DNA of 64,000 nt from an uncultured Lachnospiraceae bacterium (GCA_947626915.1 CANQUA010000002.1:60738-124737); one strand, 5' to 3'. Numbered from the stretch's first letter, positions 26,323-35,541 are shown. The notes: generated by a model not told the origin, from the sequence alone. Made by a program: numbers and translations.

Positions 26323-27348
26323 ATGGATGGGCAGGAGATTGCGGAGAAAAGAAAACGGGTGCTGATGATCGGTACCGGCGGCACCATCGCCTCAGAGCTG
26401 ACCGACGACGGTCTGGCGCCGGGGCTGACGACGGAGCAATTATTAAAGCGTGCGCCGGGAATCGGGGCGTTTTGCCGGGCGGACTGCGTGCAGCTGTTTG
26501 CCCTGGACAGCACCAACATGACGCCGGCTCACTGGCAGGGGATCGTCCGCTGTATCCGGGAAAACTATGACCGTTATGACGGTTTTGTGATCACCCACGG
26601 TACGGATACGCTGGCCTATACCGCCGCGGCCCTCAGCTATATGATTCAGGACAGCCCCAAGCCGATCGTGCTGACCGGGGCCCAGAAACCCATTGGATTT
26701 GATTCGACAGATTCCAAGGAAAATCTGAGCGACGCTTTTTGCTGCGCGTCCGGGGATTTTCCGGGCGTTTCCATTGTATTCGATCATAAAATCATCCTGG
26801 GGACGCGGGCGAAAAAGACCCATTCCAAGAGCTACAGCGCGTTTTCCAGCATCAATTATCCGGAGCTGGGCGTCGTGCGGGACGGTCTGGCGCTGCGGTT
26901 CATCCGGCAGGAATGCGGGGCGGCCCCGGCATTTTGTGAGGAACTGGATACGAAAGTCGCGCTGGTGAAGCTGACGCCGGGCATGGGGCGGGAACTTCTG
27001 GATTTTCTGTTCGCGCGAAACGACGCTCTGGTGATCGAGAGCTTCGGCGTGGGGGGCGTGCCGGAGACAGGCGGTTTTTATGAATGTCTCGCGTCGTGGA
27101 AGACCCTGGGGAAGATCGTGGTCCTGACGACCCAGGTGGAGAACGAGGGCAGCGATCTGGCCGTTTACCATGTGGGGCACCGTCTGAAGAACGATCTGGG
27201 GGTCCTGGAGGCTTACGACATGACCACGGAGGCGGTGCTGGCGAAGCTGATGTGGATATTGGCCGGGACCCGGGATCCGGAAGAGGTGGCGAGGCGGTTT
27301 TATACGCCGGTGGCGATGGACATGTTCCCGCATCGGGACGGGAGATAA
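26323..27348 (+). CDS. ansA: L-asparaginase, type I
   Basis: A 341-residue cytoplasmic-type asparaginase (no signal peptide), hydrolysing asparagine to aspartate and ammonia. Motif 1 GTGGTIAS is near residue 17, motif 2 THGTDTLAYTAAAL near 90, then VLTGAQKP. The start follows AGGAGGAACGGAAC. It stands alone in front of a minisatellite. Confidence 0.92.
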   Translation: MDGQEIAEKRKRVLMIGTGGTIASELTDDGLAPGLTTEQLLKRAPGIGAFCRADCVQLFALDSTNMTPAHWQGIVRCIRENYDRYDGFVITHGTDTLAYTAAALSYMIQDSPKPIVLTGAQKPIGFDSTDSKENLSDAFCCASGDFPGVSIVFDHKIILGTRAKKTHSKSYSAFSSINYPELGVVRDGLALRFIRQECGAAPAFCEELDTKVALVKLTPGMGRELLDFLFARNDALVIESFGVGGVPETGGFYECLASWKTLGKIVVLTTQVENEGSDLAVYHVGHRLKNDLGVLEAYDMTTEAVLAKLMWILAGTRDPEEVARRFYTPVAMDMFPHRDGR

Positions 27349-27446
27349 GGCTGCGTCCGGATGGAGAAAGATGCCGGCGATATCCGGATAGTTTCCGTGT
27401 TCGGGCGGGAAATCAAGGGCGGCCGCGGCATTTCTGCTTTTGCGGC

Positions 27447-27590
27447 TGAGAAAGACGGCAGCTGTGAAAAACAGCGGCTGGGAAAGACAGCGGCCGGGAA
27501 AGACAGCGGCTAAGAAAGACAGCGGCCGGGGAAGACAGCGGCTGAGAAAGGCCGCAGTCGGGAAAGATCGCAGTCGGGAAAGACCGCGGC
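27447..27590 (+). repeat. 16-nt minisatellite
   Basis: Nine contiguous 16-base units resembling cgggaaagacagcggc, from nearly identical central copies to more diverged outer ones. A 16-base period cannot keep a reading frame, so this is noncoding. It occupies most of the 332-base gap between asparaginase and the kinase gene. Confidence 0.85.
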
Positions 27591-27680
27591 TGGAAAGGAA
27601 GATATGCGTTTTTTCGGGACTGCGTGAGCGGATGCGGAGGGCGGCAGGGTAGTTTGCGCTCAGGAAAGAGAGGCGGCAGA

Positions 27681-28469
27681 ATGGAGATCCCGCAGAAGAT
27701 CAGGGAGCGTTTGAACGGGGCGGAATATCGGACGGACGATGTGGGCCTGTCCGGGGCTTCGGTGTTTTTGTTTCAGGACCGTGTGCTGAAGATCAGCGAA
27801 GCCGGCGAAGAATCGGAACGGGAATACCGGATCCTGATGTGGCTGAAAGGGCGTCTGCCCGTGCCGGAGGTGCTGTGCCGGGAGGTCTGCGGGGGGAAGG
27901 ATTACCTGCTGATGACCCGTTTAAGCGGCGTTATGAGCTGCGACCGCCGGTATATGGAACGGCCGCGGGAACTGATCTCCGTGCTGGCGGAGGGCCTGAA
28001 ACGGTTGTGGTCGCTGGACGTGTCAGGCTGTCCCTGCCGTTATGGTTTGGAAGAAAGGCTGAAAGCGGCGGAAAAACAGGTGGAGCAGGGACGGGTGGAT
28101 GTGAAGCAGACGGAGCCGGAGACGTTTGGGGCGAATGGTTTTCGCAGCCCGCTCCAGCTGCTGGAATGGCTGCAAGAGAACCGGCCGGAAGAGGATCTGG
28201 CGTTCAGCCATGGCGATTATTGCCTGCCCAATATTTTTGCCCGGGACGGCAGGCTCAGCGGCTTCCTCGATCTGGGCAGGGCGGGGGTCGCGGACCGGTA
28301 CCAGGATATTGCTCTGTGCTGGCGCAGCCTGCGGCATAATTATGACGGAAAATACGGCGGGGATTATTCCGGAATTGAGATGGAACCGGAACTGCTGTTT
28401 GAGGAACTGGGGATAGAGCCGGACTGGCGGAAGATCCGGTATTACATCCTGCTGGATGAATTATTCTAG
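27681..28469 (+). CDS. APH(3')-like aminoglycoside phosphotransferase
   Basis: A 262-residue kinase of the APH family. The catalytic loop is FSHGDYCLPNIF near residue 174, the DFG-like metal site GFLDLGRAGVADRYQD near 194, and it ends YYILLDELF as in the APH(3') group. ATG 27681 follows GAGAGGCGGCAGA. It sits in a chromosomal context with no mobile genes beside it, so resistance activity is plausible but not assured. Confidence 0.85.
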   Translation: MEIPQKIRERLNGAEYRTDDVGLSGASVFLFQDRVLKISEAGEESEREYRILMWLKGRLPVPEVLCREVCGGKDYLLMTRLSGVMSCDRRYMERPRELISVLAEGLKRLWSLDVSGCPCRYGLEERLKAAEKQVEQGRVDVKQTEPETFGANGFRSPLQLLEWLQENRPEEDLAFSHGDYCLPNIFARDGRLSGFLDLGRAGVADRYQDIALCWRSLRHNYDGKYGGDYSGIEMEPELLFEELGIEPDWRKIRYYILLDELF

Positions 28470-28487
28470 GGAAGAGGGAAATGGAAA

Positions 28488-28814
28488 ATGACAGCGAACG
28501 AGTATCAGAAGCTGGCAATGACCACGCTCAATCCGAAGCTGAGCCGGAAAGACGTTCTGATCAACGGCGTCATGGGACTCTGCGGCGAGGCGGGAGAGGC
28601 CATTGATATCGTGAAAAAGCATCTGGCCCAGGGGCATGAGCTGGACCGGGAGGGGCTGATCGGGGAGCTGGGGGATATCGCCTGGTACCTGGCGGAGACG
28701 GCCTTTGCACTGGACGTGGAGCTGGAAGAGGTCCTGAGCGGAAATATTGATAAGCTGAAGAAACGCTATCCGCAGGGTTTTGACAGGGAAAGGTCCGTTC
28801 ACCGTGAGGAATGA
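28488..28814 (+). CDS. MazG-like NTP pyrophosphohydrolase
   Basis: A 108-residue all-alpha NTP pyrophosphatase. The metal-binding helices read MGLCGEAGEAIDIVKKHL and GELGDIAWYLAETA, the MazG-type pattern of paired acidic residues. A nucleotide-pool cleaning role is inferred from the family. It begins 18 bases after the kinase gene and probably shares its mRNA. Confidence 0.85.
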   Translation: MTANEYQKLAMTTLNPKLSRKDVLINGVMGLCGEAGEAIDIVKKHLAQGHELDREGLIGELGDIAWYLAETAFALDVELEEVLSGNIDKLKKRYPQGFDRERSVHREE

Positions 28815-28883
28815 GGCGGAGCCGTGTCCGGTACGGCGGCGGGCAGCGGCTTATCAAAAAGAACGGCCGGAGGAGGGACGCGT

Positions 28884-29639
28884 ATGCTGCGCGAGGACAT
28901 TTTAGAGTACGTCATGAAAAAATACCAGACGGAGCCGGATCACCCATGGAAAGGCGAACCGGACAATGCGGTGCTGCGCCATGAGGACAACCGGAAATGG
29001 TATGGGCTCCTGATGTACGTGAGCCGGAGAAATCTGGGGCTGGCGGAGCGGGAGCCGGCAGATATCCTGAATGTGAAATGCGATCCTGCGCTGGGTGAGA
29101 CGCTGCGGCGGACGCCGGGCATCTTTCCGGCCTATCATATGAATCACCGGGAATGGATCAGTATCCTGCTGGACGGGACCGTGGAGAAAGACCGGGTGCT
29201 GGATCTGCTGGATCTCAGCTATGAACTGACGGCGTCGAAACGGAAGAAAACGAAGCTGCGGGGGCCGATGGAGTGGATCATACCGGCCAATCCCGCCTAT
29301 TACGACGTGGAAGAGGGATTCCGGCAGAATCCGGTGATGGAATGGAAGCAGACCAGCAATGTGAAGGTGGGCGATCTGATTTATATGTATATGGCCGCCC
29401 CGGTCTGCGCGATTCTTTATAAATGCAGGGCGGTGGAGGTGGATATCCCGTACCATTATGAGGACGAAAAGCTGACGATCCGCAAGGCGATGAAGATCGA
29501 GCTTCTGGAGCGCTACGACGAGAAACGTTTTACCCGCGACCTGCTGAAGCAGTTTGGCGTATACGCGGTGCGCAGTCCCCGGAGCATGCCCCACAGCCTG
29601 AGCTGCGAGATCAACGGCGGCGAGGCGTGGAACGGGTGA
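28884..29639 (+). CDS. MmcQ/YjbR-type domain fused to an EVE/PUA-like domain
   Basis: A 251-residue protein from ATG 28884 (site GGAGGGACGCGT). Residues 1-115 fit the MmcQ/YjbR double-wing fold (KYQTEPDHPW, WYGLLMYV, NVKCDP, HMNHREWISILLD). Residues about 145-251 look like an EVE/PUA-type module (MEWIIPANPAYYDV, VKVGDLIYMY, APVCAILYKC). Both parts suggest nucleic-acid binding, possibly to modified bases. No catalytic residues are seen. Confidence 0.75.
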   Translation: MLREDILEYVMKKYQTEPDHPWKGEPDNAVLRHEDNRKWYGLLMYVSRRNLGLAEREPADILNVKCDPALGETLRRTPGIFPAYHMNHREWISILLDGTVEKDRVLDLLDLSYELTASKRKKTKLRGPMEWIIPANPAYYDVEEGFRQNPVMEWKQTSNVKVGDLIYMYMAAPVCAILYKCRAVEVDIPYHYEDEKLTIRKAMKIELLERYDEKRFTRDLLKQFGVYAVRSPRSMPHSLSCEINGGEAWNG

Positions 29640-29794
29640 GGGACCACCTCGTATAGGGGGATGAGCGCGGAAATGCGCCGGTGCGCGGGAAGACAGACGG
29701 CCGCGGGTGGTAAGCCGCCGGTCTGTTTTGAAATAAACATGCAGTGAGGCGGGACCAGTGTTTTGCGGGTCCGGAATGCTGGCAGGAGGAGACA

Positions 29795-30637
29795 GTGGCA
29801 GACATTCGGGAAATATACGATCTGTCCCGGCCGGAGTTAGAGATTTTCTCCGATCGGTCGGAGGTGCGGCTTTACAGGTATTTTGAGCCGGAGCCGGGGC
29901 TTTTTATGGCGGAAAGCGCGAAAGTGATCGCCCGCGCTCTGGATGCGGGGTACGAGCCCTTTGCGATGTTGGCGGAACGGAAATTGCTGGCGGATGGGGC
30001 GGCGGGTCTGCCGGAACGCTGCGGCGGAATCCCGGTCTATACGGCGGACGCCGCGGCGCTTACGGAGATCGCCGGTTACCGCCTGACCCAGGGGATTCTC
30101 TGCGCCATGCGGGGGCGGCCGCGTCCGACGCCGGAGGAGGTCTGCAGGGGGGCGTCCCGCGTCGCCGTGCTGGAGGAAATCACGAATCCGACCAATATCG
30201 GCGCGGTGTTCCGTTCGGCGGCGGCGCTGAACTTTGACGCGGTGCTTCTGACGCCCGGCTGCTGCGACCCGCTCTACCGCCGTTCCATCCGCGTCAGCAT
30301 GGGGACCGTGTTCCAGATCCCGTGGACGTATCTGGAAGCGGAAGAATATGTAAGTTTCTTAAAGCGGATGGGATTCGCCTCGGCGGCCATGGCGCTTTCC
30401 GAGGATTCCGTCAGTCTCGAAGATCCCGGGCTGGCGGCGGAGGAAAAGCTGGCGGTCATCCTGGGAAACGAGGGGCACGGCCTGCGCGCCTCCACGATCG
30501 CGGCCTGCGATTACACAGTGAAGATCCCCATGTCCCACGGCGTGGATTCCCTGAATGTGGCAGCTGCCAGCGCCGTGGCTTTCTGGCAGCTGGGGAGGGG
30601 AAAGAACAGCGGCGCAGAGCAGGAACGTATCCTTTAA
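29795..30637 (+). CDS. SpoU (TrmH) family RNA 2'-O-methyltransferase
   Basis: A SPOUT-fold methyltransferase of 280 residues acting on rRNA or tRNA ribose. The three SpoU motifs are clear: EEITNPTNIGAVFRSAAAL, AVILGNEGHGL and PMSHGVDSLNVAAASAV. An N-terminal substrate-binding domain precedes them. I chose GTG 29795 after AGGAGGAGACA; a GTG at 29744 is in frame. The target nucleotide cannot be deduced. Confidence 0.88.
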   Translation: MADIREIYDLSRPELEIFSDRSEVRLYRYFEPEPGLFMAESAKVIARALDAGYEPFAMLAERKLLADGAAGLPERCGGIPVYTADAAALTEIAGYRLTQGILCAMRGRPRPTPEEVCRGASRVAVLEEITNPTNIGAVFRSAAALNFDAVLLTPGCCDPLYRRSIRVSMGTVFQIPWTYLEAEEYVSFLKRMGFASAAMALSEDSVSLEDPGLAAEEKLAVILGNEGHGLRASTIAACDYTVKIPMSHGVDSLNVAAASAVAFWQLGRGKNSGAEQERIL

Positions 30638-30838
30638 TTCAGAGAGAACAGGACCTGCCATATTACGGCGTCAGGGCGTCAGTGTGACGGGAAATGGACA
30701 GAAGCCTGGCCCCCTGTGTCCGGCCGGTTTGAGGCCTGATCTGTGAATCATGGGAAAGCATGCTTTGGGGGATTGGGTTCTGCGGCGGAAACCTGGCCTG
30801 TGATTGCGGGAAAATTCCAAAACGGCAGAAAAGAAATA

Positions 30839-30876
30839 GACGGGCCGAAGCAACCGCTTTCCGCCCGTCTTTCTCT
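30839..30876. terminator. Bidirectional terminator
   Basis: GACGGGC (30839-30845) pairs with GCCCGTC (30863-30869), followed by TTTCTCT on plus and by ATTTCTTTT on minus. It separates the SpoU gene and the convergent secreted gene. The rest of 30638-30946 shows no gene. Confidence 0.8.
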
Positions 30877-30946
30877 ATACTTTGTATGACAGCCTCTTGT
30901 AGGCCTGCTTTTTTATGTGCATCTGACTATGTGGTTACAAAATGAT

Positions 30947-32602
30947 TTATTTTTCTCTGATCGTAATCACATATTCCCGGTAATCCGTATGGCCCGCGTT
31001 CCGGAGATAACCGGTCAGCACGTCCGGCTCATCTTTCCCGTATTCATACTTCACGCGAAGACGTACCGTGCCCGGCCTGTAAGCCGTAACCGTGCAGGAA
31101 CGGGATATTGTGCCGGACAGCACCGCCAGGGAACTGCCTTCCTCGATCTCCCAGGTAAACAGCTCGTAATTCGTGCCGAATTCGACCGGACAGTCCAGTT
31201 CCAGCTCTTCTCCCACGTACATGACATAATGCCCGTCGGCTTCCGATGCGGCGCCGGCGGCGTCGGACGAAAGATTGCTCAGGTTGACGGCGCAGAGGGC
31301 TTCGATTTCATAGGGCGCAGAATCGAATTGCGCGTAAATGTAATAAACCGCCTCCACATCCGGTTCCCAGTACATCACACGCACCGTCAGATCCTGAAAT
31401 TCCGTCATGGTGCTCACCAGGGGCGTGATGAAATCTCCGTCATGTCCCGCGCCGAAGAAGAGCGTCCATATGTAGCTCGCAAATTTATCCGCCGTGCTGA
31501 ACTGGGAGGTGCCGTTGTTCAGCCAGCTTTCTTCGCGGTTCAGATCTTTCAGCGTATAAACGTCTCCTGTCATCAGGCGATTTGCCGGAGAGCAGAAAAA
31601 CAGCGTCTCGTCCCGGTAGAAATCCCTGACCCAGAGCTCGTCGCGCCCCAGCCGCGTGTTCCGCAGAATCGTGGCTTCCGTCGTGCAGGCCTGGCCGTCC
31701 CGCAGGACCAGGGCCTGTCCGGGCTTCGTGCTCAGGCGTCCGTCCGACGTCATGAAGGAGCCATCTGCCAGCCGGTAAAGCCCCGCCATCGCCGAACCGC
31801 CTGCCAGGCTTACGTTGACTGCATCGCTCTCATACCGGCTGCCCAGATCCACGATCTCCATCTCCTTGGGGATCCAGACCGCGGCTTTCATCCGGTTTCC
31901 TTCAATGGTTCCGTAAATATTAATCGTACATTGATCGTCCCGGAACGTTACCTCCGTTGTGGAGCGGACGTTCCCTGTCCCGGTATAATCAATTCCCCAG
32001 CTGAAAAATTCGGTGCTGTATTTTTGATCGTGTTCCACGGTCAGCTTCAGGTTGTGCGAGCCGTCGCAGAGCATTGCCACGTAAGCGTCCAGGATCGCCT
32101 TATCCTTTCCGCTGCCGGAAAAATTTCTCACGTAATATTTTCCCGACTCGGAACGTTCGCCGTATCCCAGCTTTCCGTCGCAATAATCTACCAGATCCTG
32201 AATATAAACGCTGTCGGCCGTAACCGTATAGGAGAGAGGATCTTTTTCCAGCTTCTCCGATACCAGTACCGCGCCTGCGGGCAGATTTCCCGTCTCCTGC
32301 GCGGGGGCGGCCCGCTTCGTCTGTACCTGGCCGTTCTCCACCCACGCCCCGTTTTCATTCACCTGATATCCGTCGGGCGTCACGGTGTTCATCAGGCAAT
32401 AGCCGTTCTGGTCAAAATAGTAACATTCCGCGATCCCGTCTTCGTTGCCGTCGAGGTATTCCCAGCCGGAATGGGGCCACGTTCCGTCCCCATTGTCGTA
32501 CCACCAGCCGGTCTGGTTTAGTTTCCAGCCCGCTGCCCAGGCCGGAACCGCCGCCGTCCAGACTGCTGTCAATACTGCCGCCGTCATCATGAGTTTCTTC
32601 AT
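30947..32602 (-). CDS. Large secreted protein with wall-binding-like module
   Basis: A 551-residue exported protein. The start at 32602 follows GGAGGCTGTAATT; the signal peptide ends VPAWAA. Residues about 25-100 form the Trp/Gly/Asp module shared with the 258-residue protein (GWWYDNGDGTWP, WEYLDGNEDGIAECYYF, GYQVNENGAW). The remaining 450 residues are beta-rich and unidentified. The end (TGTVRLRVKYEYG-like) resembles a bacterial Ig-like domain. A cell-surface role is likely; no catalytic motif is evident. Confidence 0.8.
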   Translation of the reverse strand: MKKLMMTAAVLTAVWTAAVPAWAAGWKLNQTGWWYDNGDGTWPHSGWEYLDGNEDGIAECYYFDQNGYCLMNTVTPDGYQVNENGAWVENGQVQTKRAAPAQETGNLPAGAVLVSEKLEKDPLSYTVTADSVYIQDLVDYCDGKLGYGERSESGKYYVRNFSGSGKDKAILDAYVAMLCDGSHNLKLTVEHDQKYSTEFFSWGIDYTGTGNVRSTTEVTFRDDQCTINIYGTIEGNRMKAAVWIPKEMEIVDLGSRYESDAVNVSLAGGSAMAGLYRLADGSFMTSDGRLSTKPGQALVLRDGQACTTEATILRNTRLGRDELWVRDFYRDETLFFCSPANRLMTGDVYTLKDLNREESWLNNGTSQFSTADKFASYIWTLFFGAGHDGDFITPLVSTMTEFQDLTVRVMYWEPDVEAVYYIYAQFDSAPYEIEALCAVNLSNLSSDAAGAASEADGHYVMYVGEELELDCPVEFGTNYELFTWEIEEGSSLAVLSGTISRSCTVTAYRPGTVRLRVKYEYGKDEPDVLTGYLRNAGHTDYREYVITIREK

Positions 32603-32802
32603 AATTACAGCCTCCTTTTCCTTCAGATTCGGCCATGCCGATTGATTGTTCTGCCTTTCATTATATTTTGCGCCGGGCGAAATGTCAACCGCTTCCGCAA
32701 AAGGCCGGATGCCGCGCGGGAGAGCGAAAGGGAGAGCAGGAAAACGCCGCGTGACGGCGCCGCTGCGCGTTATGCGGAGCAGGATTTTTTGCAGAAAAAG
32801 CA

Positions 32803-32840
32803 TTGACAAATAGATATTAAAATGATATCATACAAATATC
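32803..32840 (+). promoter_or_regulatory. SPFH-arc promoter with palindromic operator candidate
   Basis: TTGACA (32803-32808), a 17-base spacer and TATCAT (32826-32831). The perfect palindrome ATGATATCAT (32822-32831) covers the -10 box, flanked by GATATT (32813-32818) and AATATC (32835-32840). This is a good target for the ribbon-helix-helix protein of the same operon. Confidence 0.65.
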
Positions 32841-32889
32841 AATAATACAGCAACGGATCCTGCGGATCTGAAACAAGGAGGAGTGAGTG

Positions 32890-33915
32890 ATGAAAGAAAA
32901 GGTATTGAGCACCCGGAAGAATGGTATGGCCATGATGTTTTTGTTTATTCTCTTGTATCTGGCGGCGGTCCTGTGCGTCATAGCGGGCGGCATGGCCATG
33001 GACGGCGGGAATCCCCTGGGGGCGGTTTTGCTGGTACCGGGCATCGGCTGGCTGGTCCTGGGCTGGATCCCCTTTTGCGGTTTGAAAGTGATCGGGCCCC
33101 AGGAAGCGCTGGTGCTGACGCTGTTCGGCAAATATGTGGGGACGCTGAAGGACGCAGGCTTTTATTGGGTGAATCCGTTCTGTTCCGGCGTGAATCCGGC
33201 TGCGAAGACCAAACTGAAGCAGAGCGGCGACGTGGATGGCGGGGATGGCAGGTCCGCTCTGGTGATCAGCGCGGGCGACAGCGGTTCCGCGCAGACGGCG
33301 AGCAAGAAGATTTCCCTGAAGATCATGACGCTGAACAATAACCGCCAGAAGATCAACGACTGCCTGGGCAATCCGGTGGAGATCGGCATCGCGGTCATGT
33401 GGCGGGTTGTGGATACGGCGAAAGCGGTGTTTGAGGTGGACAATTACAAGGAATATCTGTCTCTCCAGTGTGACAGTGCCCTGCGCAATATCGTCCGGCT
33501 TTATCCCTACGACGTGGCCCCCAATGTGGACACCACCGGCGACGGGATCGCGGATGAGGGGAGCCTGAGGGGATCCAGCGAGATTGTAGCGGCCCGGATC
33601 CGCGACGAGATCCAGGAGAAAGTGAAAGAAGCCGGCCTGGAGATCCTCGAGGCCCGGATCACGTATCTGGCCTATGCGCCGGAAATTGCGGCCGTGATGC
33701 TGCAGAGGCAGCAGGCGTCCGCCATCATCGACGCCCGGAAGATGATCGTCGACGGAGCGGTGGGCATGGTGGAGATGGCCCTGGAGCAGCTGAGCAAAAA
33801 TCATGTGGTAGAACTGGACGAGGAGCGGAAAGCGGCGATGGTCTCCAATCTTCTGGTTGTGCTCTGCGGCAACCGGGACGCCCAGCCGGTCGTAAACTCG
33901 GGCAGTCTGTACTGA
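32890..33915 (+). CDS. SPFH (stomatin/prohibitin) domain membrane protein
   Basis: A 341-residue protein with two N-terminal membrane segments (about 12-32 and 42-62), then an SPFH domain starting at [22 protein letters not shown] and ending in a helical [18 protein letters not shown] segment. SPFH proteins form membrane-microdomain scaffolds. ATG 32890 follows AAGGAGGAGTGAGTG. It is followed one base later by an Arc-type gene, a pairing I have seen in other Firmicutes. Confidence 0.85.
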   Translation: MKEKVLSTRKNGMAMMFLFILLYLAAVLCVIAGGMAMDGGNPLGAVLLVPGIGWLVLGWIPFCGLKVIGPQEALVLTLFGKYVGTLKDAGFYWVNPFCSGVNPAAKTKLKQSGDVDGGDGRSALVISAGDSGSAQTASKKISLKIMTLNNNRQKINDCLGNPVEIGIAVMWRVVDTAKAVFEVDNYKEYLSLQCDSALRNIVRLYPYDVAPNVDTTGDGIADEGSLRGSSEIVAARIRDEIQEKVKEAGLEILEARITYLAYAPEIAAVMLQRQQASAIIDARKMIVDGAVGMVEMALEQLSKNHVVELDEERKAAMVSNLLVVLCGNRDAQPVVNSGSLY

Positions 33916-33916
33916 T

Positions 33917-34120
33917 ATGGCGGATAATCAGAAAAAACAGGTCCCGCTGCGGCTGTCCGCCAAATTGTACGACGCCATCGCCGCGTGGGCGGAGGATGAT
34001 TTCCGTTCCGTCAATGGCCAGATCGAGTATCTCCTGACGGAATGTGTGCGGCAGCGGAAGAAAAACGGGAAATATGTGTCGGAACATCTGGATGAACCGC
34101 CGAAACTGGATATTTCCTGA
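33917..34120 (+). CDS. Arc-type ribbon-helix-helix DNA-binding protein
   Basis: A 67-residue protein with the RHH pattern: strand [13 protein letters not shown], helix [22 protein letters not shown] and a basic tail. It begins one base after the SPFH stop. The palindrome over the SPFH promoter suggests autorepression, which is inference. Confidence 0.8.
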   Translation: MADNQKKQVPLRLSAKLYDAIAAWAEDDFRSVNGQIEYLLTECVRQRKKNGKYVSEHLDEPPKLDIS

Positions 34121-34146
34121 CCGATGGATCAGATTTGCCGTGCGGC

Positions 34147-34198
34147 GCCTGCGGCTGAGGGAGGCGAAGCGCTTCCTTCCGCCGCGGGCATCTTTTTT
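34147..34198 (+). terminator. Terminator after the SPFH-arc operon
   Basis: GCCTGCGGC (34147-34155) pairs with GCCGCGGGC (34181-34189), including one G-U pair, around an inner GGAAGC-type hairpin. ATCTTTTTT follows. Confidence 0.8.
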
Positions 34199-34307
34199 GG
34201 TTTCGGGAACCGTTTTCGACGGATTCTCGCCCCTGTTCTTTCCCGGAATCACCCCTGAAAGCATTCCTTAAAATCCTTAAAATCCTCAAAATCTTCTCAA
34301 AATCCGA

Positions 34308-34352
34308 TTGTCAAACGGGCATACTTGTGGTATAATAACAGAACAGATGTTC
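34308..34352 (+). promoter_or_regulatory. sbcDC promoter with LexA (SOS) box
   Basis: TTGTCA (34308-34313), spacer 17, TATAAT (34331-34336). Five bases downstream lies the perfect dyad GAACAGATGTTC (34341-34352), which fits the Gram-positive LexA consensus GAAC-N4-GTTC and would block initiation. Confidence 0.8.
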
Positions 34353-34376
34353 GATTTCAATAAGAGAGGGGACGGC

Positions 34377-35540
34377 ATGAAATTTTTCCATTTATCAGAC
34401 CTGCATATCGGTCTTAAGCTGATCAACCGCGATCTGCAGGAGGATCAGGAATATATATTGAATCAGATTGTGGAGATGGCCAAAAGAGAACGGCCGGATG
34501 CGGTGATCGTGGCCGGCGATATTTATGACAAAGCGGTTCCGTCGGCGGAAGCGGTGGAGATGCTGGATCATTTCATTACGGCTCTGACGGCGGCGCTTCC
34601 GGAAGCGGCCGTCATGCTGATCAGCGGGAATCACGACAGCGCGCCGCGCGTTAACTGTTTCCGCGGTATTTTAGCCAGACAGAATGTTTATATGGTAGGG
34701 CTGCCGCCGCAGACGGAGCAGGATTCGATCGAGCGTGTGACGCTGCGGGACGAGTACGGGGAGGTTCGTTTTTACCTGCTTCCTTTCGTACGGCCGTCGA
34801 TGGTGAAACTGGTGGTCGGGACGGATGAGAACGGGAATCTTTTTTCTTATGACGAGACGGTTCACAGACTGATCGAACGTGAAACGGTGGATGAAAACGT
34901 GCGGAATGTCCTGGTCAGCCATCAGTTCTATCTGCCTGCGGGGAAAGCCCCGGAGGAAGTGGAGCGGATGGACTCGGAGATCCGGACGGTCGGAAATATC
35001 GACGAAGTGTCTGCGGATATACTGGAGCGGTTTGATTACGCGGCGCTGGGACACATCCATAAGCCGATGCAGGCGGGCGGCGAAACCCGGCGGTACTGCG
35101 GGACGCCTCTGGCCTGTTCTGTCAGTGAGGCAGGGCAGCAGAAGGGCGTTGTGGTGGTGGAACTGGGAGAGAAAAAAGGAAAAGGCGGGGCACAGATTCA
35201 GATTCGCGTGCTTCCGCTGGTTCCGCTGCGCCAGGTGCGCGTGCTGAAGGGCACATTGGAAGAGGTTCTTCGGCAGTCCTGCCGGGATTATGTGACGGTG
35301 ATCCTGACAGACCGGGTGGATCTGGAAGTGATCGATATGCAGGACCGGCTCCGCATCGCGTTCCCGTACCTGCTGGAAATCCGCAGGGAAGGACTGAGGA
35401 CTGCGGATTACGGCGGGAGCGCGGAGAAGATGGAGGAGCTGAACCCCTTTGAGCTTTGCTGTTCATTTTTAAAGGATGCGGATGATGAGGAAAAGGCGCT
35501 GCTTCAGGACGTGATCAATCAGGTACAGGGGGTGGAATGA
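34377..35540 (+). CDS. sbcD: Exonuclease SbcD (Mre11-like)
   Basis: A 387-residue nuclease subunit of SbcCD, which cleaves DNA hairpins and protein-blocked ends. Phosphoesterase motifs are SDLHIGLKL (residue 7), VAGDIYDKA, SGNHDSAPR, LVSHQF and ALGHIHKP. ATG 34377 follows GAGAGGGGACGGC. It is two bases upstream of sbcC and under a LexA-type box. Confidence 0.95.
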   Translation: MKFFHLSDLHIGLKLINRDLQEDQEYILNQIVEMAKRERPDAVIVAGDIYDKAVPSAEAVEMLDHFITALTAALPEAAVMLISGNHDSAPRVNCFRGILARQNVYMVGLPPQTEQDSIERVTLRDEYGEVRFYLLPFVRPSMVKLVVGTDENGNLFSYDETVHRLIERETVDENVRNVLVSHQFYLPAGKAPEEVERMDSEIRTVGNIDEVSADILERFDYAALGHIHKPMQAGGETRRYCGTPLACSVSEAGQQKGVVVVELGEKKGKGGAQIQIRVLPLVPLRQVRVLKGTLEEVLRQSCRDYVTVILTDRVDLEVIDMQDRLRIAFPYLLEIRREGLRTADYGGSAEKMEELNPFELCCSFLKDADDEEKALLQDVINQVQGVE

Positions 35541-35541
35541 T

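Noticed and set aside
27440..27652. A 70-codon basic protein
   Set aside because: It spans a 16-nt minisatellite whose period breaks any frame; composition is repeat-derived.
30917..32521. A 534-codon plus-strand frame opposite the large secreted protein
   Set aside because: The minus-strand gene has a signal peptide and ribosome site; the plus frame has neither.
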